A program made the position numbers and the translations under genes. A stretch of DNA of 33,608 bases from Gemmatimonadota bacterium (GTDB lineage: Bacteria; Gemmatimonadota; Gemmatimonadetes; Palauibacterales; Palauibacteraceae): positions 1 to 33,608 of the forward strand of contig JAMJQV010000253.1 in the NCBI GenBank assembly GCA_023554435.1, in the 5' to 3' direction. Below the pieces are notes generated by a model. It worked only from the letters and a program-made list of their open reading frames with translations. It had not been told where the DNA came from and did not search any database. This document shows, one piece after another, positions 8,261-16,277 of the stretch. Within the stretch, counting starts at the first letter, position 1, and each line of letters opens with the position of its first letter.

Positions 8261-9367
8261 CTATCGTGAAGCGGACATCTGCAAGATACCCTCCAAATCG
8301 TCCGTAGTCGCCTCCCAGGTGAAACGCTGCGAGTGTTCCAGGGCTCGAGTTCCCAATTGCTCCCGAAGATCCGCATCCTCCAGAAGCCGCCTGAGGGCCT
8401 TCGCCCAGGCATCTACGTCGTGATGCTCCACCAGAAAACCGGTCTGGCCGTCGAGGACCGATTCCCGCAATCCCGGTGCGTCGCTCGCCACGGATGGCGT
8501 TGCGCACGCCGCTGCCTCGACATTGGTAATGCCCCAGCCCTCCTTAGGCGACGGGTACACGTTAACCCAGGTCGACCGCAGGATTCGCACTTTCTCCTCC
8601 TCCGAGACGAACCCCCGAAAACTGACGCGGTCCCCCAGGTTCAGGCCCTGCGCTGCCCGCTCGAGACGAGACGCATCGTCTCCCTGGCCCACGACCAGGA
8701 ATTTCACGTCCATACCCTCCCCCGCGAGCTTAGCCACGGCTCTCAGAACCAGGTCGATTCCCTTGTAGCGACGGAGCCTTCCAACGTAAGCGACCGTCGG
8801 CTCCGGGGCCCGGTGAATGGAGGGCGTGAATATCTCGTGATCGATCCCAGGATAGCTGATGTGAATCCGCTCGGCCGGGAAACCTCGCGCCTCCAGATCC
8901 GCCGCCGTGCTGTCCGAGATGACTACGAAGTCACGATCAGCGTATACGGACGGCATCAGCCGCTCGGCGCTCCAGACCGTGGCGGCAACGGGGAAGCTCT
9001 CCTGTTGAAACGCCGTGGAGCCGAACAGATGAGGAACCAGGCCGACCACTGGCAGGCCCGTCCACACAGGAGTGAAGAGCGGGAGTTTGTTGATGTCCTC
9101 CACCAGGACATCGAACGGCTCCTGTCCGGCCGTGACGGCTCGAAAGCCGGATCGCACGTGCAGTGGGAACGTATAGCGACTGCCCCGTCGGACGACCCGC
9201 ATTCCATCCACCACATCCTCGGCAGGAGCGCCGTCCCAACCGGAAACCAGCAGACTGACCTGATGCCCACGAGAGGCCATCCTGCCGAAGATTTCATGCA
9301 GGTGCACCTCGGCTCCGCCCGCCTCCGGGTTGAGCCGGTCCTGCCAGTTGACGACCAGAATTCGCAA
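8261..9367 (-). CDS. Glycosyltransferase family 4 protein
   Basis: Predicted cytosolic or membrane-associated GT-B glycosyltransferase; the sugar donor and acceptor are unknown. Of its 368 residues, the N-terminal domain carries GGAEVHLHEIFGRMASRGH (17-35). The C-terminal domain has YVGRLRRYKGIDLVLRA (194-210) and the GT4 E-x7-E pair Glu276/Glu284 in SPKEGWGITNVEAAAC. The best start is a TTG at 9365-9367 with GGAG four bases upstream. It lies alone between nusB and hpf, so context gives no clue to an envelope pathway. No membrane segment is evident. Confidence 0.87.
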   Translation of the reverse strand: MRILVVNWQDRLNPEAGGAEVHLHEIFGRMASRGHQVSLLVSGWDGAPAEDVVDGMRVVRRGSRYTFPLHVRSGFRAVTAGQEPFDVLVEDINKLPLFTPVWTGLPVVGLVPHLFGSTAFQQESFPVAATVWSAERLMPSVYADRDFVVISDSTAADLEARGFPAERIHISYPGIDHEIFTPSIHRAPEPTVAYVGRLRRYKGIDLVLRAVAKLAGEGMDVKFLVVGQGDDASRLERAAQGLNLGDRVSFRGFVSEEEKVRILRSTWVNVYPSPKEGWGITNVEAAACATPSVASDAPGLRESVLDGQTGFLVEHHDVDAWAKALRRLLEDADLREQLGTRALEHSQRFTWEATTDDLEGILQMSASR

Positions 9368-9382
9368 TGGGCTCCGGCCGCT

Positions 9383-9805
9383 TCAGGGAGTAATGGTCTG
9401 TCGCCCCACGGCATCCAGCACACCGTTGACGAAACCGGGAGTGTCGTCGCTGCCGTACCTCTCCGCCAGCCGGATGGCCTCATGGATCGCTACCCTGTGC
9501 GGGACGTCATCCACCGCCATCATCTCGGCCGTTGCGATCCGCAAGATATTCCTGTCGATGGCCGACAGACGATCCAGTCGCCAGTTGGGCATACAGGCTT
9601 CGATTTGGGCGTCGCACGCTTCCAAGTGCTCATCCAGCACCAGCAGGAGCTGATCGATATATGGCCGGTAGCGTGGGCTGACCGCCCTGCCACGGAGCGC
9701 CTCCCGAGCCCACTCGCGGACTGACCCCTCCCCGGCCATGTCCCAACCGTACATGACCTGGAGCACCCAGCTCCGTGCCCTGGATCTCGGATTCGCGGTC
9801 CTCAT
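9383..9805 (-). CDS. nusB: Transcription antitermination factor NusB
   Basis: RNA-binding protein that with NusE/S10 binds boxA and supports rRNA antitermination. The 140 residues are typical. Motifs: RSRARSWVLQVMYGWDM at the N-terminus, DRLSAIDRNILRIATAEM in the middle and VAIHEAIRLAERYG followed by PGFVNGVLDAV at the C-terminus. The start ATG at 9803-9805 makes an ATGA overlap with ribH; the upstream in-frame stretch lies inside ribH and is not conserved. The ribH-nusB order is common in bacteria. Confidence 0.95.
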   Translation of the reverse strand: MRTANPRSRARSWVLQVMYGWDMAGEGSVREWAREALRGRAVSPRYRPYIDQLLLVLDEHLEACDAQIEACMPNWRLDRLSAIDRNILRIATAEMMAVDDVPHRVAIHEAIRLAERYGSDDTPGFVNGVLDAVGRQTITP

Positions 9806-10275
9806 CGCAGCCGGGCTGCGAGATCGCACATCTCGAGAACGGCCAGCGTCGCTTCCTCGCCCTTGTTCCCCTTGTCGCCTCCGGCCCTGGCAACAGCCTG
9901 CGCTGCGTCGTCGGTCGTCAAGAGGCCAAATCCGATGGGAACACCCGATTCGCGGGTCAGTTCCTGGAGGCCCACCGTCGCCCCCATGGAAACATACTCG
10001 AAATGAGGCGTCTCTCCGCGGATCACACAGCCGAGCGCTACGACTCCGTCGTAGTTCCCTTTCGCGAGCGCGAGACGAACGCCGAGCGGCAGTTCCCACG
10101 CGCCCGGCACGTGCACCACGTCGACATTGGCGGCATCGACCCCCTCCGTCGCGAGGCAATCGAGCGCCGCCTTCTCCATGCTGCCCGTGACCGGCTCGTT
10201 GAACCGGCTGACCACGAGGCAAATCCGCAGGTCCGCCCTCCGCGACGCGGCCTCCGTCTCGCTCTCGACCATCAC
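9802..10275 (-). CDS. ribH: 6,7-dimethyl-8-ribityllumazine synthase
   Basis: Condenses ribitylaminouracil with 3,4-dihydroxybutanone phosphate to give the lumazine that RibE converts to riboflavin. It has 157 residues. Motifs: VVSRFNEPVTG near 21, VPGAWELPLG at 57, GCVIRGETPHFEYV with active His91, and GGDKGNKGEEA near the end (phosphate binding and core contacts). The junction with ribBA reads GTGATG: either the GTG at 10273-10275 (4-base overlap) or the ATG at 10270-10272 could initiate. The N-terminal 14 residues are polar and poorly conserved. Confidence 0.96.
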   Translation of the reverse strand: MMVESETEAASRRADLRICLVVSRFNEPVTGSMEKAALDCLATEGVDAANVDVVHVPGAWELPLGVRLALAKGNYDGVVALGCVIRGETPHFEYVSMGATVGLQELTRESGVPIGFGLLTTDDAAQAVARAGGDKGNKGEEATLAVLEMCDLAARLR

Positions 10276-11504
10276 GACCCGAGAAGATGGCCCAGCTTGT
10301 CCCGCTTGGCCTCGAGGTAGTCGTGGTTCAGGTCCGTCGACTCCACTTCCAGGGGGACCCGGCCGGTAATCTCGAGGCCGAAGCCCTCCAGCCCCGTCAG
10401 CTTCTTGGGGTTGTTCGTCATGGCCTGGATGCTCGTGAGGCCAAGGTCTAGGAGGATCTGCGCCCCGACGCCGTAATTTCGGAGGTCCGGCGGAAAGCCG
10501 AGCATTTCATTGGCCTCTACCGTATCGTGCCCCCGGTCCTGCAGCTCGTACGCCCGCAGCTTATTGAGCAGTCCGATTCCCCGACCCTCCTGGTCCAGGT
10601 ACACGATCACGCCACTGTCTTCTTTGGCGACCGTGCGCAGTGCTGCCCGCAACTGCCCACCACAGTCGCAGCGTCCCGACGCGAACACGTCGCCCGTGAG
10701 ACACTTCGAGTGAACCCGGACCAGTACATCGTCTCGGCCGGCTACGTCCCCCCGGACGAGCGCGATGTGCTCTTGATCGTCGACGAGATTCGAGTAGCCG
10801 ATCACGCGAAAGTCGCCATACGGAGTCGGCAGGGTCGCCTCTGCCACCCTTTTCACCAGGCGCTCGTGCTTGAGCCGATAGGCAATGATCTGGGCTACCG
10901 TAATGAAGGGCATCTCGTGCTCGGCGGAGAACCGCTCCAGCTCGGGACGCCGCGCCATGGTGCCGTCGTCGTTCAGGATTTCGCAGATCACTCCAGCTGG
11001 AGCGAGTCCCGCCAGGCGAGCGATGTCCATGGACGCTTCGGTCTGCCCGACCCTCTGCAGGACGCCGCCCGGTTTGGCTCTGAGCGGGAAAATGTGCCCC
11101 GGGCGAATGAGGTCGGACGGCCGCGAGTCCTCCGCGACCGCAACCTGGATGGTCCGAGCCCTGTCAGCGGCCGATATTCCGGTGCTGACTCCCAGCTCCA
11201 GAGTGGCATCGATGGACACCGTGAAAGCGGTCCCGTTGGGATCCTGGCCTCTCCCGTCGGACATCAAGGGCAGGTCCAGGCGATCCGCGATCTCCGGAGA
11301 CAGCGTCAGGCACACCAGCCCACGCCCATGCGTGGCCATGAAATTGATGATCTCCGGGGTAACGAGCTCGGCAGCGCAGACGAGATCCCCCTCGTTCTCT
11401 CTATCCTCGTCGTCGGCTACGATCACGAGACCGCCAGCCCGGATCACGTCTATCGCTTCACGAACCTTCTGATCTTCAGAGGACAACACCTGGCGAACCC
11501 CCAT
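10272..11504 (-). CDS. ribBA: RibBA: DHBP synthase / GTP cyclohydrolase II
   Basis: Bifunctional enzyme supplying both precursors of riboflavin from ribulose 5-phosphate and GTP. It has 410 residues. The RibB half has DDEDRENEGDL (31-41), HGRGLVCLTL, and GHIFPLRAKPGG followed by GQTEASMDIARLAGL. The RibA half has the zinc site CLTGDVFASGRCDC, then DQEGRGIGLLNKLRAYEL and NNPKKLTGLEGFGL, so both halves look active. The annotated ATG (11502-11504) has no clear ribosome binding site; the GTG at codon 6, preceded by GGGGG, is an alternative. It is separated from ribE by 12 nt and overlaps ribH. Confidence 0.96.
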   Translation of the reverse strand: MGVRQVLSSEDQKVREAIDVIRAGGLVIVADDEDRENEGDLVCAAELVTPEIINFMATHGRGLVCLTLSPEIADRLDLPLMSDGRGQDPNGTAFTVSIDATLELGVSTGISAADRARTIQVAVAEDSRPSDLIRPGHIFPLRAKPGGVLQRVGQTEASMDIARLAGLAPAGVICEILNDDGTMARRPELERFSAEHEMPFITVAQIIAYRLKHERLVKRVAEATLPTPYGDFRVIGYSNLVDDQEHIALVRGDVAGRDDVLVRVHSKCLTGDVFASGRCDCGGQLRAALRTVAKEDSGVIVYLDQEGRGIGLLNKLRAYELQDRGHDTVEANEMLGFPPDLRNYGVGAQILLDLGLTSIQAMTNNPKKLTGLEGFGLEITGRVPLEVESTDLNHDYLEAKRDKLGHLLGS

Positions 11505-11516
11505 CTGGGTTTATAT

Positions 11517-12125
11517 TCAAGCCGAACCGGCATCCCGGTACGGTCGCAGCAACTGGTCCACGTACTTTCCCACGAGGTCGGCCTCGAGGTTCACTCTCGT
11601 TCCCCCCTCGAGCCGACTCACGTTTGTATGCTCCCATGTATAAGGGATGATCGCGACTTCCGCGACGTCCTGAAAGAGCCGGTTCACCGTTAGGCTGATC
11701 CCATCCATGGCAATGGACCCGTACAGAACCGTCAGTCGGGCCACTTCATCCGGCATCCGGAACCTGAGGAACACCGTCTCTCCTGCCTGCTCCACCTCTA
11801 CCATCTCACCGACACCGTCCACGTGGCCCTGGACCAGGTGTCCTCCCATTGGCTCGCCCGCCCGAATCGCTCTCTCGAGGTTCGCCTTCCGCCCGGGTCC
11901 GAATTCACCCAGCGTGGTTCGGGAGAGGGTGGTCCGTACGGACTCGAACGAGAACTCCTCACCTTCGATGGCGAACACGGTGTGACAGACCCCATCGATC
12001 GACAGGCTGTCCCCCTCTGACAGGGTGCCCGCCAGGTCCGGTGCGGAGAGTCGGAACCTGATCCCCTCCTCGAACTCTTCTCGCCGCAGGACGATCCCCG
12101 CCGTCTCAACCAATCCCGTGAACAT
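11517..12125 (-). CDS. ribE: Riboflavin synthase, alpha chain
   Basis: Dismutates two lumazine molecules to riboflavin plus the ribityl-pyrimidine substrate. Its 202 residues form two lumazine-binding repeats. The first begins at the invariant MFTGLVE and contains DSLSIDGVCHTV; the second begins at MGGHLVQGHVDGVGEM and contains YGSIAMDGISLTV. I choose the ATG at 12123-12125 (TGATG with the ribD stop) because the family starts MFTG; an immediately preceding GTG is possible. It lies in the order ribD-ribE-ribBA-ribH typical of bacterial rib operons. Confidence 0.96.
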   Translation of the reverse strand: MFTGLVETAGIVLRREEFEEGIRFRLSAPDLAGTLSEGDSLSIDGVCHTVFAIEGEEFSFESVRTTLSRTTLGEFGPGRKANLERAIRAGEPMGGHLVQGHVDGVGEMVEVEQAGETVFLRFRMPDEVARLTVLYGSIAMDGISLTVNRLFQDVAEVAIIPYTWEHTNVSRLEGGTRVNLEADLVGKYVDQLLRPYRDAGSA

Positions 12126-13255
12126 CACGCAACCTCCATGAGCGCGTCAGTAGCGCGCCTGTCTTCCAGTTCAAGGAGCGTGTCATCTCCGAGAATCTCG
12201 CTCCGGACCACACTCCACTCGCCGGCCCCCACGGTCACGGCCGCCCCCACCGACGGCACTCCCTCGAGCCCAAGAACGATCGGAGCATAGAGGAGGTGCT
12301 GCTTGCGCACGAGATTCGCCGCCAGCATGGCAGCCGCCAGCCTCCCGCCGCCCTCGACCAGGATGGAACGCAACCCCCGGTCGCCCAGGGAGAGGAGCGC
12401 AGCATCCAGGGCCAGGCCGTCGCCATCCGCAGGTACCGGCACGACGTCGACACCGCATCTTTCCAGGTCGCGCCGCCGACCCGACGGAGCCGCCTCCCGG
12501 CACAGGATCAACACCGGAGCCTCGTCGACCGTGTCCACCAGTCGACTGTCCACTGGCGTTCCCAGGTCCGGATCCAGCACCACTCGGGTGGGGGGCACGC
12601 GAGGGGCACGCCCCATGCGCACCGTCAGGAGCGGATCGTCGACACATACCGTCCGGCCTCCGACCACGATGGCGTCGTGCGCGGCCCTCAGCCGATGGAC
12701 GTACTCCGTAGCCTCGCGTCCGGTAATCGTCGTCCGAACCCCGGGAGCCTCCGCGATCCTTCCATCCAGCGAGAGTGCCAGTTTCAGGGTGACCCACGGG
12801 CCATGCCCGAGTCGGTCCCATATGAACGCCTCGTTGAGCCTTGCGGCCTCGATCGCTCGCACGCCGCCCGAAACCTCGAGGCCCGCTTCGCGGAGCGCCC
12901 TGGCTCCGCCTGCCGCCAGCGAGTCGGGCTCCGCACAACCGAACACAACGCGGCCCACCCCGGCTTTCACGATGGCATGCGCACAGGGGGGCGTCTTGCC
13001 GTCGTGCGCGCACGGCTCGAGCGTCACGTACAGAGTGGACCCGGACGCATCGCCTCGCCCCCCGGCGAGTGCTACGATCTCGGCGTGGTCCGCTCCGAAA
13101 CGGGCATGGAATCCCTCGCCGACGACGCGCTCTCCGGATACCAGGACCGCACCGACCAACGGGTTCGGTGCGACCTGCCCCCACCCTTCGACCGCCAGCG
13201 CAAGCGCCCGACCCATGTGGAATTCGTCAGTAGCAGCCTGATTCGAGTCGATCAT
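12125..13255 (-). CDS. ribD: RibD: pyrimidine deaminase/reductase
   Basis: Carries out steps two and three of riboflavin synthesis, deamination and then NADPH-dependent side-chain reduction. It has 376 residues from the ATG at 13253-13255, in an ATGA overlap with purM; the open frame upstream lies inside purM. The deaminase domain (about 1-145) has the zinc ligands HAE at 57-59 and PCAHDGKTPPC at 81-91. The reductase domain (about 150-376) begins WVTLKLALSLDGRIA and includes DAIVVGGRTVCVDDPLLTVR and LVEGGGRLAAAML. No FMN riboswitch can precede it, because its start lies within purM. Confidence 0.96.
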   Translation of the reverse strand: MIDSNQAATDEFHMGRALALAVEGWGQVAPNPLVGAVLVSGERVVGEGFHARFGADHAEIVALAGGRGDASGSTLYVTLEPCAHDGKTPPCAHAIVKAGVGRVVFGCAEPDSLAAGGARALREAGLEVSGGVRAIEAARLNEAFIWDRLGHGPWVTLKLALSLDGRIAEAPGVRTTITGREATEYVHRLRAAHDAIVVGGRTVCVDDPLLTVRMGRAPRVPPTRVVLDPDLGTPVDSRLVDTVDEAPVLILCREAAPSGRRRDLERCGVDVVPVPADGDGLALDAALLSLGDRGLRSILVEGGGRLAAAMLAANLVRKQHLLYAPIVLGLEGVPSVGAAVTVGAGEWSVVRSEILGDDTLLELEDRRATDALMEVA

Positions 13256-14289
13256 CCAGCCTGTTCCAGATGTACACGGCCCTGCCCCACCGATACTTCG
13301 CCGCAAACGAACGCGTGGGTGCCGGCGGCACGGATCTGCTCGATTACCCCCTCAGCCTCGTCGGGCTCGACGACCGCGATCATTCCCACTCCCATGTTGA
13401 GCGTGCCGTACAACTCGTTCGAGTCAAGCCCGCTCTCCCGTGCCAGCAAGTCGAACACCGGGCCCGGGCGCCAGCTCTCCAGGTCCACGGTGGCATCACA
13501 ATCCGCCGGCAGCACCCGCGACAGGTTTCCCGGAATGCCGCCGCCGGTGATGTGGGCCAGAGCACGGATCGATCCCCGTTCGCAGGGAACTGTCAGGGGA
13601 CGGAGATACGAACGGTGGACCTCGAGCATTACGTCGCCCACCGACCGGCCTGTGCCGGGATACTCATCATCAGTGTCGAGGCCCAGCCGGTCGAATACGA
13701 TCCCCCTGGCCAGGCTGTAACCATTCGTATGCAGACCCGTCGAAGGAAGGCCGACGAGCAGATCTCCCGCTGACACGGCCTCCCGGCCCGGCAGCGGCAG
13801 GGTGACCCGACCGACGATGAATCCCGCCAGATCGTAGTCGCCCGGATCGTACATTCCGGGCATCTCCGCCGTCTCGCCCCCCAGCAGAGCGCACCCGTTC
13901 TCCCTGCACCCGCGCGCGATACCCGAAACCACGTCGAACGCCACGTCGGGCTCCAGCGTACCGCAGGCGAAGTAGTCGAGGAAGAACAGGGGAACCGCGC
14001 CCTCCGCCAGAATGTCGTTGACACAGTGGTTGACCAGATCCTCGCCGACCGTGTCGTGACGGCCAGCCATGCGCGCTACGAGGACCTTGGTGCCCACACC
14101 GTCGGCACTCGCCACGAGCTCCGGGTCTCCGCTGAGCTTGAAACGACCCCCGAAGGATCCGAAGTCCCCGCGCACGGAGTCGGAGCGGGTCGAGGCCACG
14201 AGTGAGGCGAGGCGCTTCGTCAGACCCTCGGCCGCACGAATATCGACACCCGCGTCGGCGTAGCTGAACCGCTCCTGCTCGGAGTTCAC
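13252..14289 (-). CDS. purM: Phosphoribosylformylglycinamidine cyclo-ligase (AIR synthetase)
   Basis: ATP-dependent closure of FGAM to aminoimidazole ribotide in purine synthesis. The 345 residues match the family. Motifs: SYADAGVDI at the N-terminus, SADGVGTKVLVA (61-72), NDILAEGAVPLFFLDYFACG (91-110), GGETAEMPGMY (137-147) and AHITGGGIPGNLSRVLP in the C-terminal half. It starts at the GTG at 14287-14289 in a GTGA overlap with argS and overlaps ribD. AIR is not a riboflavin precursor, but purM feeds the purine pool from which GTP, the RibA substrate, is made. Confidence 0.97.
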   Translation of the reverse strand: MNSEQERFSYADAGVDIRAAEGLTKRLASLVASTRSDSVRGDFGSFGGRFKLSGDPELVASADGVGTKVLVARMAGRHDTVGEDLVNHCVNDILAEGAVPLFFLDYFACGTLEPDVAFDVVSGIARGCRENGCALLGGETAEMPGMYDPGDYDLAGFIVGRVTLPLPGREAVSAGDLLVGLPSTGLHTNGYSLARGIVFDRLGLDTDDEYPGTGRSVGDVMLEVHRSYLRPLTVPCERGSIRALAHITGGGIPGNLSRVLPADCDATVDLESWRPGPVFDLLARESGLDSNELYGTLNMGVGMIAVVEPDEAEGVIEQIRAAGTHAFVCGEVSVGQGRVHLEQAG

Positions 14290-15989
14290 TCGCCCTCTCT
14301 TTCGAGTCTCTCCGGCGCCGAGATCCCGAGAAGCCTCAGGCCCGCACCGAGCGTGAGTTGAACGGCCCGCGCCAGCGCCAGCCTTGCCGGACGACTCGGG
14401 CCCTCGGCGAGCAACCTGCGACTCGGGTCCAGATTCCCCTCGTGGTACCAGGCGTTAACCGCACTGGCCAGCTCCTCGAGGTAGCTGCATATCTGGTAGG
14501 GAGCCCTGGCGCGCGCCGCCGCGCGCACCCGTTCCTGGAACCTCAGCACCGTCATCAGCACGAACCGCTCCGTTCCTGGCCCCAGAGCTGCCAGGTCGGC
14601 GTCCGTGAGAACGAGTCCTCCCGGATCCACTTCTCCCCTTCGGAACACGCTGCACATGCGCGCATGAGCGTACTGGACCTTGTAGACCGGATTCGCGTCC
14701 GAGGTATCCAGGGCCAGGTCCAGATCGAATGTCATGGGAACTTCCGCACGACGCATGAGGAAGAAGTAGCGAGCCACGTCAGGGCCGGTTTCCGAGAACA
14801 GATCTCGCAGGCTGACGAACTGCCCCGCACGTTTCGACATCCGAACTTCTTCTCCGCCCCGCATCACTGTCACAAGCTGGATCAGCAGGACTTCCAGGAA
14901 GCCCTCCGCAAGGCCCAGTGAGTCCAGGGCGGCCTGCATGCGGGGAACGTGTCCGTGATGGTCCGCGCCCCACACGTCGATGGCCCGCTGGAAGCCCCGC
15001 TCTTCCTTGTCGAGGTGATAGGCGATATCCGACACGAAGTACGTGTGAGACCCGTCGCTCTTGACCAGGACCCGGTCCTTCTCGTCACCCAGGTCCGTCG
15101 TGCGAAGCCAGACAGCCCCGTCGTCACGGTAGGCCCGTCCCGACTCCATCAAGCGCGCCAGCAGACCTTCGACGTCACCCGTCAAGAACAGGGATGACTC
15201 GTCGAACCAATGATCCATGTGGACACCGAAATCCGCCAGATCCTGTTCCTGCCCGGCACGGAGGAGATTCGCCGCTCTCGCGCTGAGCAGGCGCAGCCGC
15301 TCGGAACGTTCGAGCACCTCCAACTGCGTGTCTCCAAGCTCCTCGGCGAGGCCCCTGGCGATATCCCGGATATATTCGCCCTGGTAGCCGCCCTGCGGCA
15401 GCTCCACGTCCGCTCCACGCGCCTGCAGCCAGCGCGCCTCGATCGACTCTCCAAGCAGCTCGATCTGTCGCCCGGCGTCATTGACGTAGAACTCCCTCTG
15501 GACTTCATGGCCGGTCCATTCCAGAAGCGATGCCGTGGCGTCTCCGATGGCCGCGCCTCTACCGTGAGCGACGTGAAGCGGTCCGGTAGGGTTGGCCGAC
15601 ACGAACTCCACGTTGTAGCGGAGGGGCTCGCTCGCTGACGACCGGCCCCAATCCTCGCCGAGCTCGAGGACCGAGCGCAGTCCCTTCCACAGCACCTCAT
15701 CCGAAAGGCTGAAGTTGAGGAAGCCCGGGCCGGCAATCGACACGTCCGCAACACCCGTCGACTCCAGCTCCAGGTGCTCGGCCAGCTGGGCCGCGAGCTC
15801 TCGCGGAGCTCGCCCCAACCGACCTGAAAGAACGAGGGCCGCGTTGGATGCGAAGTCACCGTGACTTGGATCCGCCGGTCTCTCCACCTGCGGGGAGAAG
15901 TCACCCGGCGCACCAATGGCGATCGCCGCCTCCCGCAAGGCCTCTGCTAGAGCGCGCGCAGGAGCGCTTCGGACGTCAGCCGTTTCCAT
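14286..15989 (-). CDS. argS: Arginyl-tRNA synthetase
   Basis: Class I synthetase charging tRNA-Arg. It has 567 residues from the ATG at 15987-15989; earlier in-frame codons lie in fmdB and are not family-like. The N-terminal Add1-type domain includes DPSHGDFASNAALVLS. The HIGH-type motif is HVAHGRG at 139-145 within SANPTGPLHVAHGRG, and the KMSKS counterpart is RMSKR at 383-387. The C-terminal DALR anticodon-binding domain ends GISAPERLEREGE. It overlaps fmdB by 14 nt and purM by 4 nt. Confidence 0.97.
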   Translation of the reverse strand: METADVRSAPARALAEALREAAIAIGAPGDFSPQVERPADPSHGDFASNAALVLSGRLGRAPRELAAQLAEHLELESTGVADVSIAGPGFLNFSLSDEVLWKGLRSVLELGEDWGRSSASEPLRYNVEFVSANPTGPLHVAHGRGAAIGDATASLLEWTGHEVQREFYVNDAGRQIELLGESIEARWLQARGADVELPQGGYQGEYIRDIARGLAEELGDTQLEVLERSERLRLLSARAANLLRAGQEQDLADFGVHMDHWFDESSLFLTGDVEGLLARLMESGRAYRDDGAVWLRTTDLGDEKDRVLVKSDGSHTYFVSDIAYHLDKEERGFQRAIDVWGADHHGHVPRMQAALDSLGLAEGFLEVLLIQLVTVMRGGEEVRMSKRAGQFVSLRDLFSETGPDVARYFFLMRRAEVPMTFDLDLALDTSDANPVYKVQYAHARMCSVFRRGEVDPGGLVLTDADLAALGPGTERFVLMTVLRFQERVRAAARARAPYQICSYLEELASAVNAWYHEGNLDPSRRLLAEGPSRPARLALARAVQLTLGAGLRLLGISAPERLEREGE

Positions 15990-16251
15990 CGGAGCCGCTC
16001 TTTCCAGTATCTGCCTTCCCGCCTTCTTCGCCCTTCTTGCCTTTCGCTGATTTGCTCCCGCCGCTGCCCCCACTTCGATAGTCCGTCGCGTAGAATCCCG
16101 GGCCTTTGAACACGAGGCCGCCGCCACTGGAGATCAGGCGCCGGACCTTCCCTTTACACTCGGGACACAGGGAAATCGGATCTTCGTTGATCCCCTGAAA
16201 TCGCTCGAAAGCGTGGCCACATTCGCGACACTCGTACTCGTACGTCGGCAT
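15976..16251 (-). CDS. FmdB-family zinc-ribbon protein
   Basis: Small putative regulatory or nucleic-acid-associated protein of the FmdB/CxxC_CxxC family; the molecular role is unknown. It has 91 residues from the ATG at 16249-16251, which has AAAGGA seven bases upstream. The zinc ribbon spans MPTYEYECRECGHAFE with Cys8/Cys11 and Cys29/Cys32 (SLCPECKGKVRR), then the family segment GPGFYATDYR. The last 30 residues are low-complexity Gly/Ser/Lys/Glu. It overlaps argS by 14 nt. Confidence 0.9.
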   Translation of the reverse strand: MPTYEYECRECGHAFERFQGINEDPISLCPECKGKVRRLISSGGGLVFKGPGFYATDYRSGGSGGSKSAKGKKGEEGGKADTGKSGSDGNG

Positions 16252-16277
16252 GAGTTCCTTTCTCTTCCTTGACCGGG

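Noticed and set aside
8333..9724. 463-residue plus-strand open frame opposite the glycosyltransferase and nusB
   Set aside because: It is the mirror of a conserved GT4 gene and part of nusB; no motif of its own.
13256..13300. FMN riboswitch ahead of ribD
   Set aside because: ribD starts within purM coding sequence, and the upstream bases are explained by purM.
12296..13720. 474-residue plus-strand open frame opposite ribD and purM
   Set aside because: It is the shadow of two highly conserved enzymes; no recognisable motif.
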